Of a stretch of 64,000 nt of DNA, positions 8,466 to 16,044 are shown piece after piece (the first letter of the stretch is position 1; every line of letters begins with the position of its first letter). The DNA comes from Citrobacter tructae (GTDB lineage: Bacteria; Pseudomonadota; Gammaproteobacteria; Enterobacterales; Enterobacteriaceae): NCBI RefSeq assembly GCF_004684345.1, contig NZ_CP038468.1, forward strand, positions 42,069 to 106,068. Reading direction: 5' to 3'. The position numbers and the translations under genes are program-made. The notes under the pieces were generated by a model that saw only the letters and a list, made by a program, of their open reading frames with translations, searched no databases and was not told the origin of the DNA.

Positions 8466-9285
8466 GGCACTGTTGCAAAGTTAGCGATGAGGCAGCCTTT
8501 TGTCTTATTCAAAGGCCTTACATTTCAAAAACTCTGCTTACCAGGCGCATTTCGCCCAGGGGATCACCATAATAAAATGCTGAGGCCTGGCCTTTGCGTA
8601 GTGCACGCATCACCTCAATACCTTTGATGGTGGCGTAAGCCGTCTTCATGGATTTAAATCCCAGCGTGGCGCCGATTATCCGTTTCAGTTTGCCATGATC
8701 GCATTCAATCACGTTGTTCCGGTACTTAATCTGTCGGTGTTCAACGTCAGACGGGCACCGGCCTTCGCGTTTGAGCAGAGCAAGCGCGCGACCATAGGCG
8801 GGCGCTTTATCCGTGTTGATGAATCGCGGGATCTGCCACTTCTTCACGTTGTTGAGGATTTTACCCAGAAACCGGTATGCAGCTTTGCTGTTACGACGGG
8901 AGGAGAGATAAAAATCGACAGTGCGGCCCCGGCTGTCGACGGCCCGGTACAGATACGCCCAGCGGCCATTGACCTTCACGTAGGTTTCATCCATGTGCCA
9001 CGGGCAAAGATCGGAAGGGTTACGCCAGTACCAGCGCAGCCGTTTTTCCATTTCAGGCGCATAACGCTGAACCCAGCGGTAAATCGTGGAGTGATCGACA
9101 TTCACTCCGCGTTCAGCCAGCATCTCCTGCAGCTCACGGTAACTGATGCCGTATTTGCAGTACCAGCGTACGGCCCACAGAATGATGTCACGCTGAAAAT
9201 GCCGGCCTTTGAATGGGTTCATGTGCAGCTCCATCAGCAAAAGGGGATGATAAGTTTATCACCACCGACTATTTGCAACAGTGCC
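8466..9285 (-). mobile_element. IS26, right copy (820 bp, complete)
   Basis: Complete IS26 with both 14-bp terminal repeats, in direct orientation with the copy at 4133. Together they bound a 3.5-kb tet(D)-frmAB segment as a pseudo-compound transposon. Flanking 8-mers are GAAAAACG on the left and GTCCAGCG on the right; neither matches the outer flank of the other copy, so no target duplication of the whole unit is visible. Its right end truncates an ArsR-family gene. Confidence 0.97.
8518..9222 (-). CDS. tnpA: IS26 transposase TnpA (234 aa), second copy
   Basis: Identical in protein sequence to the transposase at 4185-4889, with the same DDE residues and the same MNPFKG start. Two active, directly oriented copies permit excision of a translocatable unit of one IS26 plus tet(D), or its amplification. 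Confidence 0.97.
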   Translation of the reverse strand: MNPFKGRHFQRDIILWAVRWYCKYGISYRELQEMLAERGVNVDHSTIYRWVQRYAPEMEKRLRWYWRNPSDLCPWHMDETYVKVNGRWAYLYRAVDSRGRTVDFYLSSRRNSKAAYRFLGKILNNVKKWQIPRFINTDKAPAYGRALALLKREGRCPSDVEHRQIKYRNNVIECDHGKLKRIIGATLGFKSMKTAYATIKGIEVMRALRKGQASAFYYGDPLGEMRLVSRVFEM

Positions 9286-9466
9286 GTCCAGCGGATATCA
9301 GCGCTGAAAGATGATGGCTGAGCGTGGAGGCAGGAATCTCAAGGTGCTTCTGCAGTTCGCCAACCGGCAGGCCTTCATGACCCGCCCTGACCAGCTCCCG
9401 GTATATGCTGAGACGTGTCGGGTGGCCCAGTTCTCGAAGTGCGTTTGCAGCAGTGTTTAAATCCAT
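9286..9466 (-). pseudogene. ArsR-family regulator, 3'-truncated by IS26
   Basis: About 60 native residues remain, beginning MDLNTAANALRELGHPTRLS. The winged-helix region LPVGELQKHLEIPASTLSHHLSAL is the ArsR/SmtB DNA-binding helix. The C-terminal half is replaced by a few IS26 codons. Whatever arsenic or metal genes it controlled are absent. A 9-bp inverted repeat upstream (9481-9508) is its likely operator. Confidence 0.85.
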
Positions 9467-9480
9467 AATACCTCCTTTAT

Positions 9481-9508
9481 CTATATTTCCAGAATAATAG
9501 AAATATAG
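9481..9508. promoter_or_regulatory. Inverted repeat, likely operator of the ArsR-family stub
   Basis: CTATATTTC (9481-9489) and GAAATATAG (9500-9508) form a perfect 9-bp inverted repeat with a 10-bp spacer, 15 bp upstream of the regulator start. This fits an autoregulatory ArsR operator. Confidence 0.6.
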
Positions 9509-9721
9509 CCTGCGTCAATCGTTTCTGCCGTGAGGGTACCGCTTTCCCAATCATGCTCTGTCCGCCAGGTTATGGGGGGCAGAGCCAGAGCACTACCGAA
9601 ATCCTTGCGAATACCCGTGCAGGGAATAATTTCCGCCCCCTTTATGGCCGGAAAAAAAACTGATAAACGTCGCCTTTTCAGAAGGTTGCTTTCTTAACGT
9701 GGTTTTTCGCATGGTTGGACC

Positions 9722-9853
9722 TCAGACCCCGTTCCCTGTTTCAAGAATCTCAACGGTATCTCCATCCAGCACGCGCACAACCCTGCCGCTGACATCCGCG
9801 CTGGCAGAAAACGTCAGAACGATCATAACTATTGAACATAACAGGCGGATCAT
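9722..9853 (-). pseudogene. nuc: Thermonuclease (SNase-like) N-terminal stub
   Basis: The minus strand encodes a signal-peptide-like start, MIRLLCSIVMIVLTFSASA, followed by DVSGRVVRVLDGDTVEILE. This is the first strand of a staphylococcal-nuclease-type fold, as in plasmid thermonucleases. After about 43 codons the frame hits a stop and no further nuclease motifs are found, so the rest was deleted or replaced. Its ATG overlaps the stop of the DUF6884-like gene by 4 bp (ATGA), making it the former fourth gene of that operon. Confidence 0.7.
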
Positions 9854-10530
9854 GCATATACCTCATGTGCTGTTCTGCTGCGATCTTCCTCATTACCAAT
9901 CAACTGCACGGCATAACTAATATTTAATCCTGTCATGTTGGTATTCAGCCCCTTCATCATTCCTGCGCTCGTATACCGGACACTGTCCTTCAGGCTGCCC
10001 TGATAGCCTTTTGAGGTGACAACCGTCAACTGTTCAGGTGCTCGTAGCGTGTACCTTCCCGCGAGAAGGTCTGATTCCACGGCACGCAGGTATACTGGGG
10101 AGGCCGCCACTACAAACCGATCGTCAGGCCTTGTCTGCATCAGCATTTTCAGGGAGGTACACCGTCGTTCCGAAAGTGGACGTGTTGTCAGTCGTTCCCA
10201 GTGAGTGCGATGGCAGAACGGCATCGAGGAAAATGTCGCCTCATACGGGACCACGGGATCAGAGGCATGTAGTAGCCCCAGGCCAGCTGAAATCACCCAC
10301 ATTTCGGCACCGTTTCGCGCCGCAGCTGCAACTGCCCTGCACCAGTGCTGGCCCGTATACAGTTCGCCGGCGGTCATGGGGGGCGATCCGCGACGGGCCT
10401 GCGCCAGTCTTTCCATCCAGAGCCCGTAAGCTCTCTCCACGTCACGTTCATCCGGAAAGACCGCATCACCTGCAGGCACGGTTTTGCGGCGCGTGCAGGT
10501 TACAATCAAATGGACGTTGCCTGTGCTCAT
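9850..10530 (-). CDS. DUF6884-like protein of unknown function (226 aa)
   Basis: Opens VHLIVTCTRRK and contains MWVISAGLGLLHASDPVVPYEATF. The pattern of hydrophobic strand plus Cys-x-x-x-Lys near the start and SAGxGLL...PY in the middle matches, from memory, DUF6884/YaaA-like proteins, some of which occur near nucleobase-modification genes. No signal peptide or membrane segment is seen. The start overlaps the upstream gene's stop (ATGA), and its stop overlaps the thermonuclease stub's start, so it is the third member of a tightly coupled operon. Biochemical function is unknown. Confidence 0.6.
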   Translation of the reverse strand: MSTGNVHLIVTCTRRKTVPAGDAVFPDERDVERAYGLWMERLAQARRGSPPMTAGELYTGQHWCRAVAAAARNGAEMWVISAGLGLLHASDPVVPYEATFSSMPFCHRTHWERLTTRPLSERRCTSLKMLMQTRPDDRFVVAASPVYLRAVESDLLAGRYTLRAPEQLTVVTSKGYQGSLKDSVRYTSAGMMKGLNTNMTGLNISYAVQLIGNEEDRSRTAHEVYA

Positions 10531-11780
10531 GACGGCGTCCCCGCGCTGTGGTTGTTCCAGACGATCACCGTGGCCAGATGTTCCGCCACCTCCTGCCCCG
10601 TGTAGCCGGCCAGGATCGCCAACGCCCGGGCGCCTGCGTCACGGGACAGCGGACTGCAGAACCCGAATCCGTCTGTAATCAGGAGCCACTGCAGACGGTC
10701 AGTCCAGCGCTCGCCGGGTTGGCGGACCGGTGAAAACACAATCTCAGTCAGCTGCTCGCGGTTGCAGTACAGCTGTCGCTGTTCCAGTTCATCCAGCAGG
10801 CTGTTCAGCTCGCGCCGGTCATATTCTTCCTGACTCATCAGCGGCCAGCGGATAAGGCGGATGAGGCGGGAAGCCTGGTCCGGCGTGAACCCGAATCCGT
10901 CCAGCAACTCTGTCAGCAGCGGGCCGGCATCCTCTTCATACCGATCCGAACGAAGGGCACCAGGGGTCCCTTCCACCGTTTTCGCCAGTGCCAGAAAACG
11001 TTCCTGTAGCGGTTGTTCCTTATTACGCCTGCCGGGCTTCACTGCGTTAAGGTGCTCCGGGTTTGTGGCGGACAGCCCCTGCACATCGTATTGTCGCAGT
11101 GCCCTCAGCAGGTACCGGTACCAGGTTTCCGTCGTGTCTGCAGCCTGCCCGCCGGGAAACTCAGCCCCTTTCAGTGAAGGTGTACCCTGTTCCGGCGCGG
11201 TGCTTTCGTTGATCTGCAGGCGGATATCAATGCCGGCATCGTGACAGGCCTGTAACCACTCAGCCACCTGCAGGGGGTCGCCTTCCTGTCGCATCACTTG
11301 CCCGGCCGTGTTCCACAGCTGCAGGCAGGTGGTGCCGTCGAGACGGATAACGTAGTCGCCCCGGCACGCCAGGTGCCAGCGACCGTCCAGCTCCACCGGC
11401 CGGTCGTCACCGAACCTGTCAGACTCGTATACCGGTTTTATCCGGACCAGGGGCAGAACCCGGATCTCCGTCGTGCGTTGCTCCGCCAGGACACGCGCCT
11501 GTTCGTCAGCCAGAAGCGGAGCGGCCAGCGCACGGCCGGCGTCCGTCAGCTCGACGGCCAGCTGCAGGTTCGGGGCGCGCAGGGTGCGCAGCCAGCCTGC
11601 GGCCTCCATACGCCGGCAGGAGGCGCGCAGGTTCGGCCCGTACACCGGGGCGTCCCCGCCCTGCTCCAGCATCCGCTCAATATCCCGCGTGGCCACCGGT
11701 CCCGGACGTTTCGCATCGAGGGCGGCCAGCACAATCAGCACCCGCCGCTGCAGCGGCGATGGTCGGCGTGTCTTAGTCAT
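10527..11780 (-). CDS. Unknown protein with N-terminal winged-helix-like region (417 aa)
   Basis: Residues about 10-80 (PLQRRVLIVLAALDAKRPG through MEAAGWLRTL to LTDAGRALA) look like a winged-helix DNA-binding domain of the kind that reads as LTDAGRALA at its wing. The rest is soluble, with a block around RWHLACRGDYVIRLDGTT and a C-terminal region around PLLTELLDGFGFTPDQASRLIRLIRWP. I recognise no catalytic motif. Its start overlaps the previous gene's stop as TAATG, and its stop overlaps the next start. It may be a regulator or the sensor of this uncharacterised operon. Confidence 0.6.
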   Translation of the reverse strand: MTKTRRPSPLQRRVLIVLAALDAKRPGPVATRDIERMLEQGGDAPVYGPNLRASCRRMEAAGWLRTLRAPNLQLAVELTDAGRALAAPLLADEQARVLAEQRTTEIRVLPLVRIKPVYESDRFGDDRPVELDGRWHLACRGDYVIRLDGTTCLQLWNTAGQVMRQEGDPLQVAEWLQACHDAGIDIRLQINESTAPEQGTPSLKGAEFPGGQAADTTETWYRYLLRALRQYDVQGLSATNPEHLNAVKPGRRNKEQPLQERFLALAKTVEGTPGALRSDRYEEDAGPLLTELLDGFGFTPDQASRLIRLIRWPLMSQEEYDRRELNSLLDELEQRQLYCNREQLTEIVFSPVRQPGERWTDRLQWLLITDGFGFCSPLSRDAGARALAILAGYTGQEVAEHLATVIVWNNHSAGTPS

Positions 11781-12040
11781 TACTTATCCGTCTCTGGCCA
11801 GATGAGCTTTCTGAGACGCTGATGATCGGCGTCGATGAGCGCTTTGGTTTGTTCGTAATTTTTCATTGGCGCACCAGTAATGGCCAGTTCATACCAGAAT
11901 CCCAGAAGGGTGCTGGCCTTACTCGATTCGCTGATGTATTTGGCGCCCTGGCTGTCCAGCTCGCATTCACGGATACGTTCTTCCGCTATCCGGGTCAGTT
12001 GCTCATAGCTGAGTGAAAAATTCACTTCTTTCTCATCCAT
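11780..12040 (-). CDS. Small unknown protein, first gene of a coupled operon (86 aa)
   Basis: Begins MDEKEVNFSLSYEQLTRIAE; charged and probably helical, with no membrane segment. The start is preceded by GCAGGATGG. The stop overlaps the next start (TAATG). The AT-rich region upstream (12060-12200) carries several ATCATAT/ATATGAT motifs that look like repeated operator half-sites. Family unknown; a small partner or antitoxin-like protein for the 417-aa product is possible but unproven. Confidence 0.55.
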   Translation of the reverse strand: MDEKEVNFSLSYEQLTRIAEERIRECELDSQGAKYISESSKASTLLGFWYELAITGAPMKNYEQTKALIDADHQRLRKLIWPETDK

Positions 12041-12597
12041 CCTGCACGCTCCGTCTGAAAATGTCGCTTGAGTAAAAAAATCATATCATGAGTGATTTTC
12101 TACTCTGTGTGCAATAATCATATTAGATATGGTTATATGATTAATGATAAATATCAAATCTGATATGATTTTATGTATTTTGTTTAATTATCATATTCTT
12201 TACGGGTTTCCCACCGTGCAGATCCGAAAATTGTCTGTTCCGGATCTTCTCTCCGGCCTCCGGCGCGCAGCGGCGCAGAAACACAACATGTGCCATGCCA
12301 TCAGCTGCGTTTTCTTCTATATGTTGTGTTTATCCCCTTCCCCGTGATCCGTCGCGCAGGGGCAGATATTGCCGCTTTGCTTATTTCGTGTGCGTGGTAC
12401 ACTTCCGGAAACTGTTAAATACGCAATAAATCGGATCACACCGAAACGGCCATCCGGTAATTTAACGGCGTGGCTATATGCCTGCTCATTATCCTCTTAT
12501 AAATGATGACGGCAGGGGAAAATCATCCGGGTGACAGACGCAGGGTTGTGCGCAGACAGATCTGCCGCCCGTAATAATTACTCTGAGTGACTATTTT
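12041..12597. other. Intergenic region with AT-rich operator-like repeats
   Basis: The first 160 bp are AT-rich and repeat ATCATAT or its complement near 12069, 12117, 12134, 12160 and 12188, likely the promoter/operator of the minus-strand operon ending at 9850. The remaining 400 bp (GC-rich from about 12230) show no convincing gene. Confidence 0.4.
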
Positions 12598-12924
12598 ATG
12601 TGTAAACGATGTACTGCTGGTCGAACTGGTAACAGGACATTACTGGAAATAAGAATGGCTCTTGGTATCCCAAACAGCACTCCATTATGGATTAGGGATT
12701 TAGAATATCCGGTTAATCCGCGTTACCTGGTGAATTCATACGGTTTTGTTATTGCTATCCAGGAGCCAGACTGCGAATTCTGGCATCTAAGAGAGTTAAG
12801 CGACGTTTCTGATGTCAAGGATGGTTGTCTTCCCGATAAGGGGGAATTTGATGAAAAGCTGGCTGATGTTGGTGACACAATGCTGTATGACATTCGGCCT
12901 GACTTCTGGGCAAGCTTCAGATAG
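12598..12924 (+). CDS. Hypothetical protein (108 aa)
   Basis: Reads MCKRCTAGRTGNRTLLEIRM and then a soluble, acidic sequence with no recognised domain. The ribosome-binding site before 12598 is weak. An internal ATG at 12655 after GGAAATAAGA would give a 90-aa product starting MALGIPNSTP and may be the real start. Base composition is more AT-rich than its neighbours, suggesting separate acquisition. Confidence 0.45.
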   Translation: MCKRCTAGRTGNRTLLEIRMALGIPNSTPLWIRDLEYPVNPRYLVNSYGFVIAIQEPDCEFWHLRELSDVSDVKDGCLPDKGEFDEKLADVGDTMLYDIRPDFWASFR

Positions 12925-12975
12925 AAGCATTAACAGAGGGTAAGGCGGGATTTCTCAATAATAAAGGAACACTGG

Positions 12976-13362
12976 ATGGAAAAGTTTAAGTTTGATCTGG
13001 AGACATTTGTTACCGACACGGAAGAGCAGGATTTCAGTCTTGACCAGCAGACGCTGAATGAACTGGCTGCCATGCGTCCACTTTACCCCGAACTGGCCCA
13101 CTGGACCCGCTTTGCGTTTTTTGTGGCCTGGGGGGCTTACTCGCAGGACATTTACGCCATCAGTTGGGTGTACTGGCTGACCCGGAAGCGGGATGAGGGT
13201 TTTCTGGCCTACTGCTATGCCTGCCAGCGCTGGCCGGCGTTTGATTTTGGCGGGACTGGGCTGTATGACGACGATATTCAGGAACTGGCAGCGCAACATC
13301 CCTGGAATTGTTCTCCGCTGCCGCCGGCTCCCGGTTGGTTACCCGCCGCATATAAACTATAA
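12976..13362 (+). CDS. Hypothetical protein (128 aa)
   Basis: Starts MEKFKFDLETFVTDTEEQDF after AAAGGAA. Rich in aromatic residues (FAFFVAWGAYSQDIYAISW, YACQRWPAFDF) but without a clear membrane helix. It is followed 11 bp later by another unknown gene and then a recombinase, all on the same strand, so the three may be co-transcribed. No domain recognised. Confidence 0.55.
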   Translation: MEKFKFDLETFVTDTEEQDFSLDQQTLNELAAMRPLYPELAHWTRFAFFVAWGAYSQDIYAISWVYWLTRKRDEGFLAYCYACQRWPAFDFGGTGLYDDDIQELAAQHPWNCSPLPPAPGWLPAAYKL

Positions 13363-13373
13363 CGAGGAGCAAC

Positions 13374-13907
13374 ATGACAGTGTCAACATGGGATGGAATG
13401 GCTCTTGCCGATATTCCTGCTGATTATTTTGACGAACCTTTTGAAACGTGGACGGGTAAACTGCCGGTCCTGGTGCTTGCGTCGACTCGGACAGTACCGG
13501 TCAGCACCAACCGTCAGTGGCGGCTGGCCTCCGCATCCTGTGGCGGACACCGGGAGGATATCTTCCCTGCGGCGGTGCTGCAGCTGGATATCTGTCAGGA
13601 AATGGCCGGCGTGGTCAGGGGGATCGCCGATTCTGCTTTTACTGATGAGTATCTGGGGTATTTTGAGTCACTGCCTGAAGCAGAACGCCGGTCCATACTG
13701 TCTGATTATTCCCGGTATCTGGGAGCGGCAGGTCTCACATGCAGTGAAGATAATCTGTCGCTGTTCAGCCAGGATTTATATCCTCTGGACGCGACCCCCG
13801 CGAACCTGCACAGGCTGTCTTCTTCTGCCAGTGAGGCGGAGCTTGAACGTTGCCGCGACGGCCTGGTGATGTTTATTATCGGCCCTTCAGATTTTCCGGG
13901 GTGTTAA
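13374..13907 (+). CDS. Hypothetical protein (177 aa)
   Basis: Starts MTVSTWDGMALADIPADYFD with a good GAGGAG ribosome site. An acidic soluble protein with a repetitive Ser/Glu-rich end (RLSSSASEAELERCRDG). It ends 4 bp before the recombinase start, implying one transcript with it. Function unknown. Confidence 0.55.
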   Translation: MTVSTWDGMALADIPADYFDEPFETWTGKLPVLVLASTRTVPVSTNRQWRLASASCGGHREDIFPAAVLQLDICQEMAGVVRGIADSAFTDEYLGYFESLPEAERRSILSDYSRYLGAAGLTCSEDNLSLFSQDLYPLDATPANLHRLSSSASEAELERCRDGLVMFIIGPSDFPGC

Positions 13908-13911
13908 AGCA

Positions 13912-14688
13912 ATGAGTCATCTCATGCCGGTCACTCAAACCAATGTTCCTGCAGCACAGCTACCTGTGGCCATCGATTACCCGGCGGCTCTGGCCCTGCG
14001 TCAGATGGCGATCGTCCAGGACGAACTGCCGAAGTATCTGCTGGCGCCGGAAGTAAGCGCCCTACTCCATTATGTCCCCGATCTGCACCGCAAGATGTTG
14101 CTGGCCACGCTGTGGAATACCGGCGCGCGCATTAACGAAGCGCTGGCGCTGACCCGGAGTGATTTTTCGCTGGCGCCACCCTACCCGTTTGTGCAGCTGG
14201 CCACCCTGAAACAGCGGGCAGAAAAGGCGGCCAGAACAGCAGGAAGAATGCCTGCTGGCAGCCAGGCTCATCGCCTGGTGCCGCTGTCAGATAAACAGTA
14301 CGTCAGTCAGCTGGAGATGATGGTGGCCACGCTGAAAATTCCCCTCGAGCGCCGAAATAAACGTACTGGCAGAACAGAGAAAGCACGCATCTGGGAAATT
14401 ACGGACCGCACCGTCAGAACCTGGCTGAGTGAAGCGGTTGAATCCGCTGCGGCCGACGGTGTGACATTCTCGGTAGCGGTGACTCCACATACTTTTCGGC
14501 ATTCCTATGCCATGCATATGCTGTACAACGGTATTCCGCTGAAGGTGCTGCAGAGTCTGATGGGGCATAAGAGTATCAGTTCAACGGAGGTCTACACGAA
14601 GGTGTTTGCACTCGATGTGGCGGCACGGCACCGGGTACAGTTTCAGATGTCCGGGGCTGAGGCTGTTGCGATGATAAAAAAAATCTAA
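13912..14688 (+). CDS. Tyrosine recombinase, F-plasmid ResD-like (258 aa)
   Basis: Site-specific recombinase likely to resolve plasmid multimers. Catalytic signature: Arg in NTGARINEALALTRSDF, HTFRHSYAMHML (His-x-x-Arg), the later His in LMGHKSISSTEVYTKVF and the nucleophilic Tyr of EVYTKVF. The opening MSHLMPVTQTNVPAAQL recalls the D/ResD protein next to RepFIB-type replicons. No initiator gene is found beside it. The downstream 36-bp palindrome (14716-14751) is a possible terminator or regulatory site. Confidence 0.85.
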   Translation: MSHLMPVTQTNVPAAQLPVAIDYPAALALRQMAIVQDELPKYLLAPEVSALLHYVPDLHRKMLLATLWNTGARINEALALTRSDFSLAPPYPFVQLATLKQRAEKAARTAGRMPAGSQAHRLVPLSDKQYVSQLEMMVATLKIPLERRNKRTGRTEKARIWEITDRTVRTWLSEAVESAAADGVTFSVAVTPHTFRHSYAMHMLYNGIPLKVLQSLMGHKSISSTEVYTKVFALDVAARHRVQFQMSGAEAVAMIKKI

Positions 14689-14715
14689 GATAGCAGTAAG
14701 ATTCAGAAAAGATTG

Positions 14716-14751
14716 ATTTGATGTTGTTTTAATATTAAAACAACATCAAAT
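14716..14751. repeat. Perfect 36-bp palindrome centred on TAATATTA
   Basis: Every base from 14716 to 14751 pairs about the centre 14733/14734, with arms containing TTTGATGTTGTTTTAA. It lies between the converging recombinase and ribbon-helix-helix genes. The stem is AT-rich and flanked by A/T runs, so it could be a bidirectional terminator. The same core, TTAATATTAAAAC, recurs upstream of parA (about 15780), suggesting a partition-protein site. Confidence 0.75.
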
Positions 14752-14781
14752 TGAAATTGCTTTCATTGTGTTTTAATGTTT

Positions 14782-15066
14782 TTAGTCGCTGATTTTCTTC
14801 TTGCCAGCAATTTGCAAACCATAGTCCAGTATGTTTATGCATGACATATTAATGAAAGCAGCGCGCGATTGCCCGTTCTCTGCAGCTGCTTCATCTATAC
14901 GCTTAATCAGTTCAGGGTCCATCGTGATTGTGATCTGCTGTTTTTTACCTTTAACAACTCCCTTCGACGCGGGGAGTTTTGCATCGGGGGCTGAGTTTAT
15001 GAAGTTTTCTACTGCCTCATTATTTGAAACAGATTGCTGGTTTTTGGGTTTTTTTTGGAGCGCCAT
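14782..15066 (-). CDS. Ribbon-helix-helix partition partner (ParG/ParB-like, 94 aa)
   Basis: Basic, flexible N-terminus followed by a ribbon-helix-helix-like segment: QQITITMDPELIKRIDEAA, then AAFINMSCINILDYGL. It lies 47 bp downstream of the ParA gene on the same strand. This is the arrangement of type Ib partition modules, in which the small protein binds the centromere and represses the operon. Family assignment rests on this pattern and context. Confidence 0.7.
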   Translation of the reverse strand: MALQKKPKNQQSVSNNEAVENFINSAPDAKLPASKGVVKGKKQQITITMDPELIKRIDEAAAENGQSRAAFINMSCINILDYGLQIAGKKKISD

Positions 15067-15113
15067 TTCATATCACCTATACATTACTTTAATATTATTT
15101 TGATTGCATTTAA

Positions 15114-15767
15114 CTATTCAAATAGTGTTGATATGAGAGTATCTAGCTCTTGCACTGCAATCTTTTCATGCGAACGTAATTTCAGTTCACTCACGGTCCT
15201 TCCACTGCCTGCAGCATTGGCGTAGACTTTTCTTTGATAGATGACTTTGTCGAGGATTGGGATGTCCTCTTTGTACTCTTCCATCATTTCCAGCATATCT
15301 CTGTTGTAGGAGGATCTGGCTTGAGTATCTGCTTTGTTCAAAAGCGAATAGCAGACCAACCCATCTCTTATGCTCCGCGCTTCTTTGATTAGTTCGGCGT
15401 TGGCATCCATAGCCCAAGCTTCGAAACTTCCCGGTGCTGAAGGGACTAAAAGGACGTCTGTGATTGTCAGAGCTGCCCTCATAGCAGTGGAGTCTCGGCC
15501 CCCACATTCGATGATGATATCGTCAAAGTTATCTTTCTGTTGTAAAACCTGGCTCCTTAATACCGGACCTTCAGGGTAATGCGAGCAAGCAATACCTGGC
15601 TCAACACCGTCCTCTGAACGAACCAAAATAGCTGTTTGCGACGAACCCTGTTTATCACCATCGACTAACCAAACTTTTTTCCCCTGAAGGGCTCTTTTTA
15701 CGGCAATGTTGACCGCGAGCGTAGACTTACCTACGCCACCTTTTGTGTTAGCTATCGTAAGTATCAT
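15114..15767 (-). CDS. parA: ParA-family partition ATPase, type Ib (217 aa)
   Basis: Deviant Walker A ATPase that positions plasmid copies over the nucleoid. MILTIANTKGGVGKSTLAVN gives the KGGVGKST motif at the very N-terminus, with no preceding DNA-binding domain, so it is the short type Ib form. WLVDGDKQGS is the Walker A' region and DDIIIECGGRDS the Walker B. The start follows AAAGGGATTGCA. The upstream AT-rich region with repeated TAATATTA motifs is the likely promoter and centromere. Confidence 0.88.
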   Translation of the reverse strand: MILTIANTKGGVGKSTLAVNIAVKRALQGKKVWLVDGDKQGSSQTAILVRSEDGVEPGIACSHYPEGPVLRSQVLQQKDNFDDIIIECGGRDSTAMRAALTITDVLLVPSAPGSFEAWAMDANAELIKEARSIRDGLVCYSLLNKADTQARSSYNRDMLEMMEEYKEDIPILDKVIYQRKVYANAAGSGRTVSELKLRSHEKIAVQELDTLISTLFE

Positions 15768-15958
15768 TGCAATCCCTTTTTAATATTAAAACAATATCAT
15801 GATGATAGTTTTTTTGGCTGTCATGTCAACCGATAGCGATGCTTTTTGGTGAAAGTTACCTCAACTCAGTATGATATTAAAGTAATATTAAAATAATGTG
15901 TTTTCGATGTTCAAATGATTTGATTATGAGTTTGTTTTGATATTATCATGTTCGAAGG
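15768..15958. promoter_or_regulatory. AT-rich region with TAATATTA motifs, likely par promoter/centromere
   Basis: The segment between divergent parA and stbA carries TAATATTAAAAC near 15780, GATATTAAAGTAATATTAAAAT near 15870-15895 and a partial copy near 15938. These resemble the core of the 36-bp palindrome at 14716. A role as ParG-type binding sites is inferred. Confidence 0.5.
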
Positions 15959-15959
15959 G

Positions 15960-16015
15960 ACTCAAAGTGAGTAGTTGCACTGCCGTGAGAATAATTGTTA
16001 ATACTCACTTTGAGT
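15960..16015. promoter_or_regulatory. 14-bp inverted repeat upstream of stbA, likely StbB operator/centromere
   Basis: ACTCAAAGTGAGTA (15960-15973) and its exact complement TACTCACTTTGAGT (16002-16015) flank a 28-bp spacer, 30 bp before the stbA start. In R1/R100-type systems parC/stb sites upstream of parM bind the ParR/StbB adaptor and double as the operator. Confidence 0.6.
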
Positions 16016-16044
16016 GTTATCGATATCTGGGCTAAGGAATGACA

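Noticed and set aside
4125..9293. Classical compound transposon with target duplication
   Set aside because: Outer flanking 8-mers do not match.
16039..16044. Upstream ATG as stbA start
   Set aside because: AAGGA abuts it directly; spacing fits the ATG at 16045.
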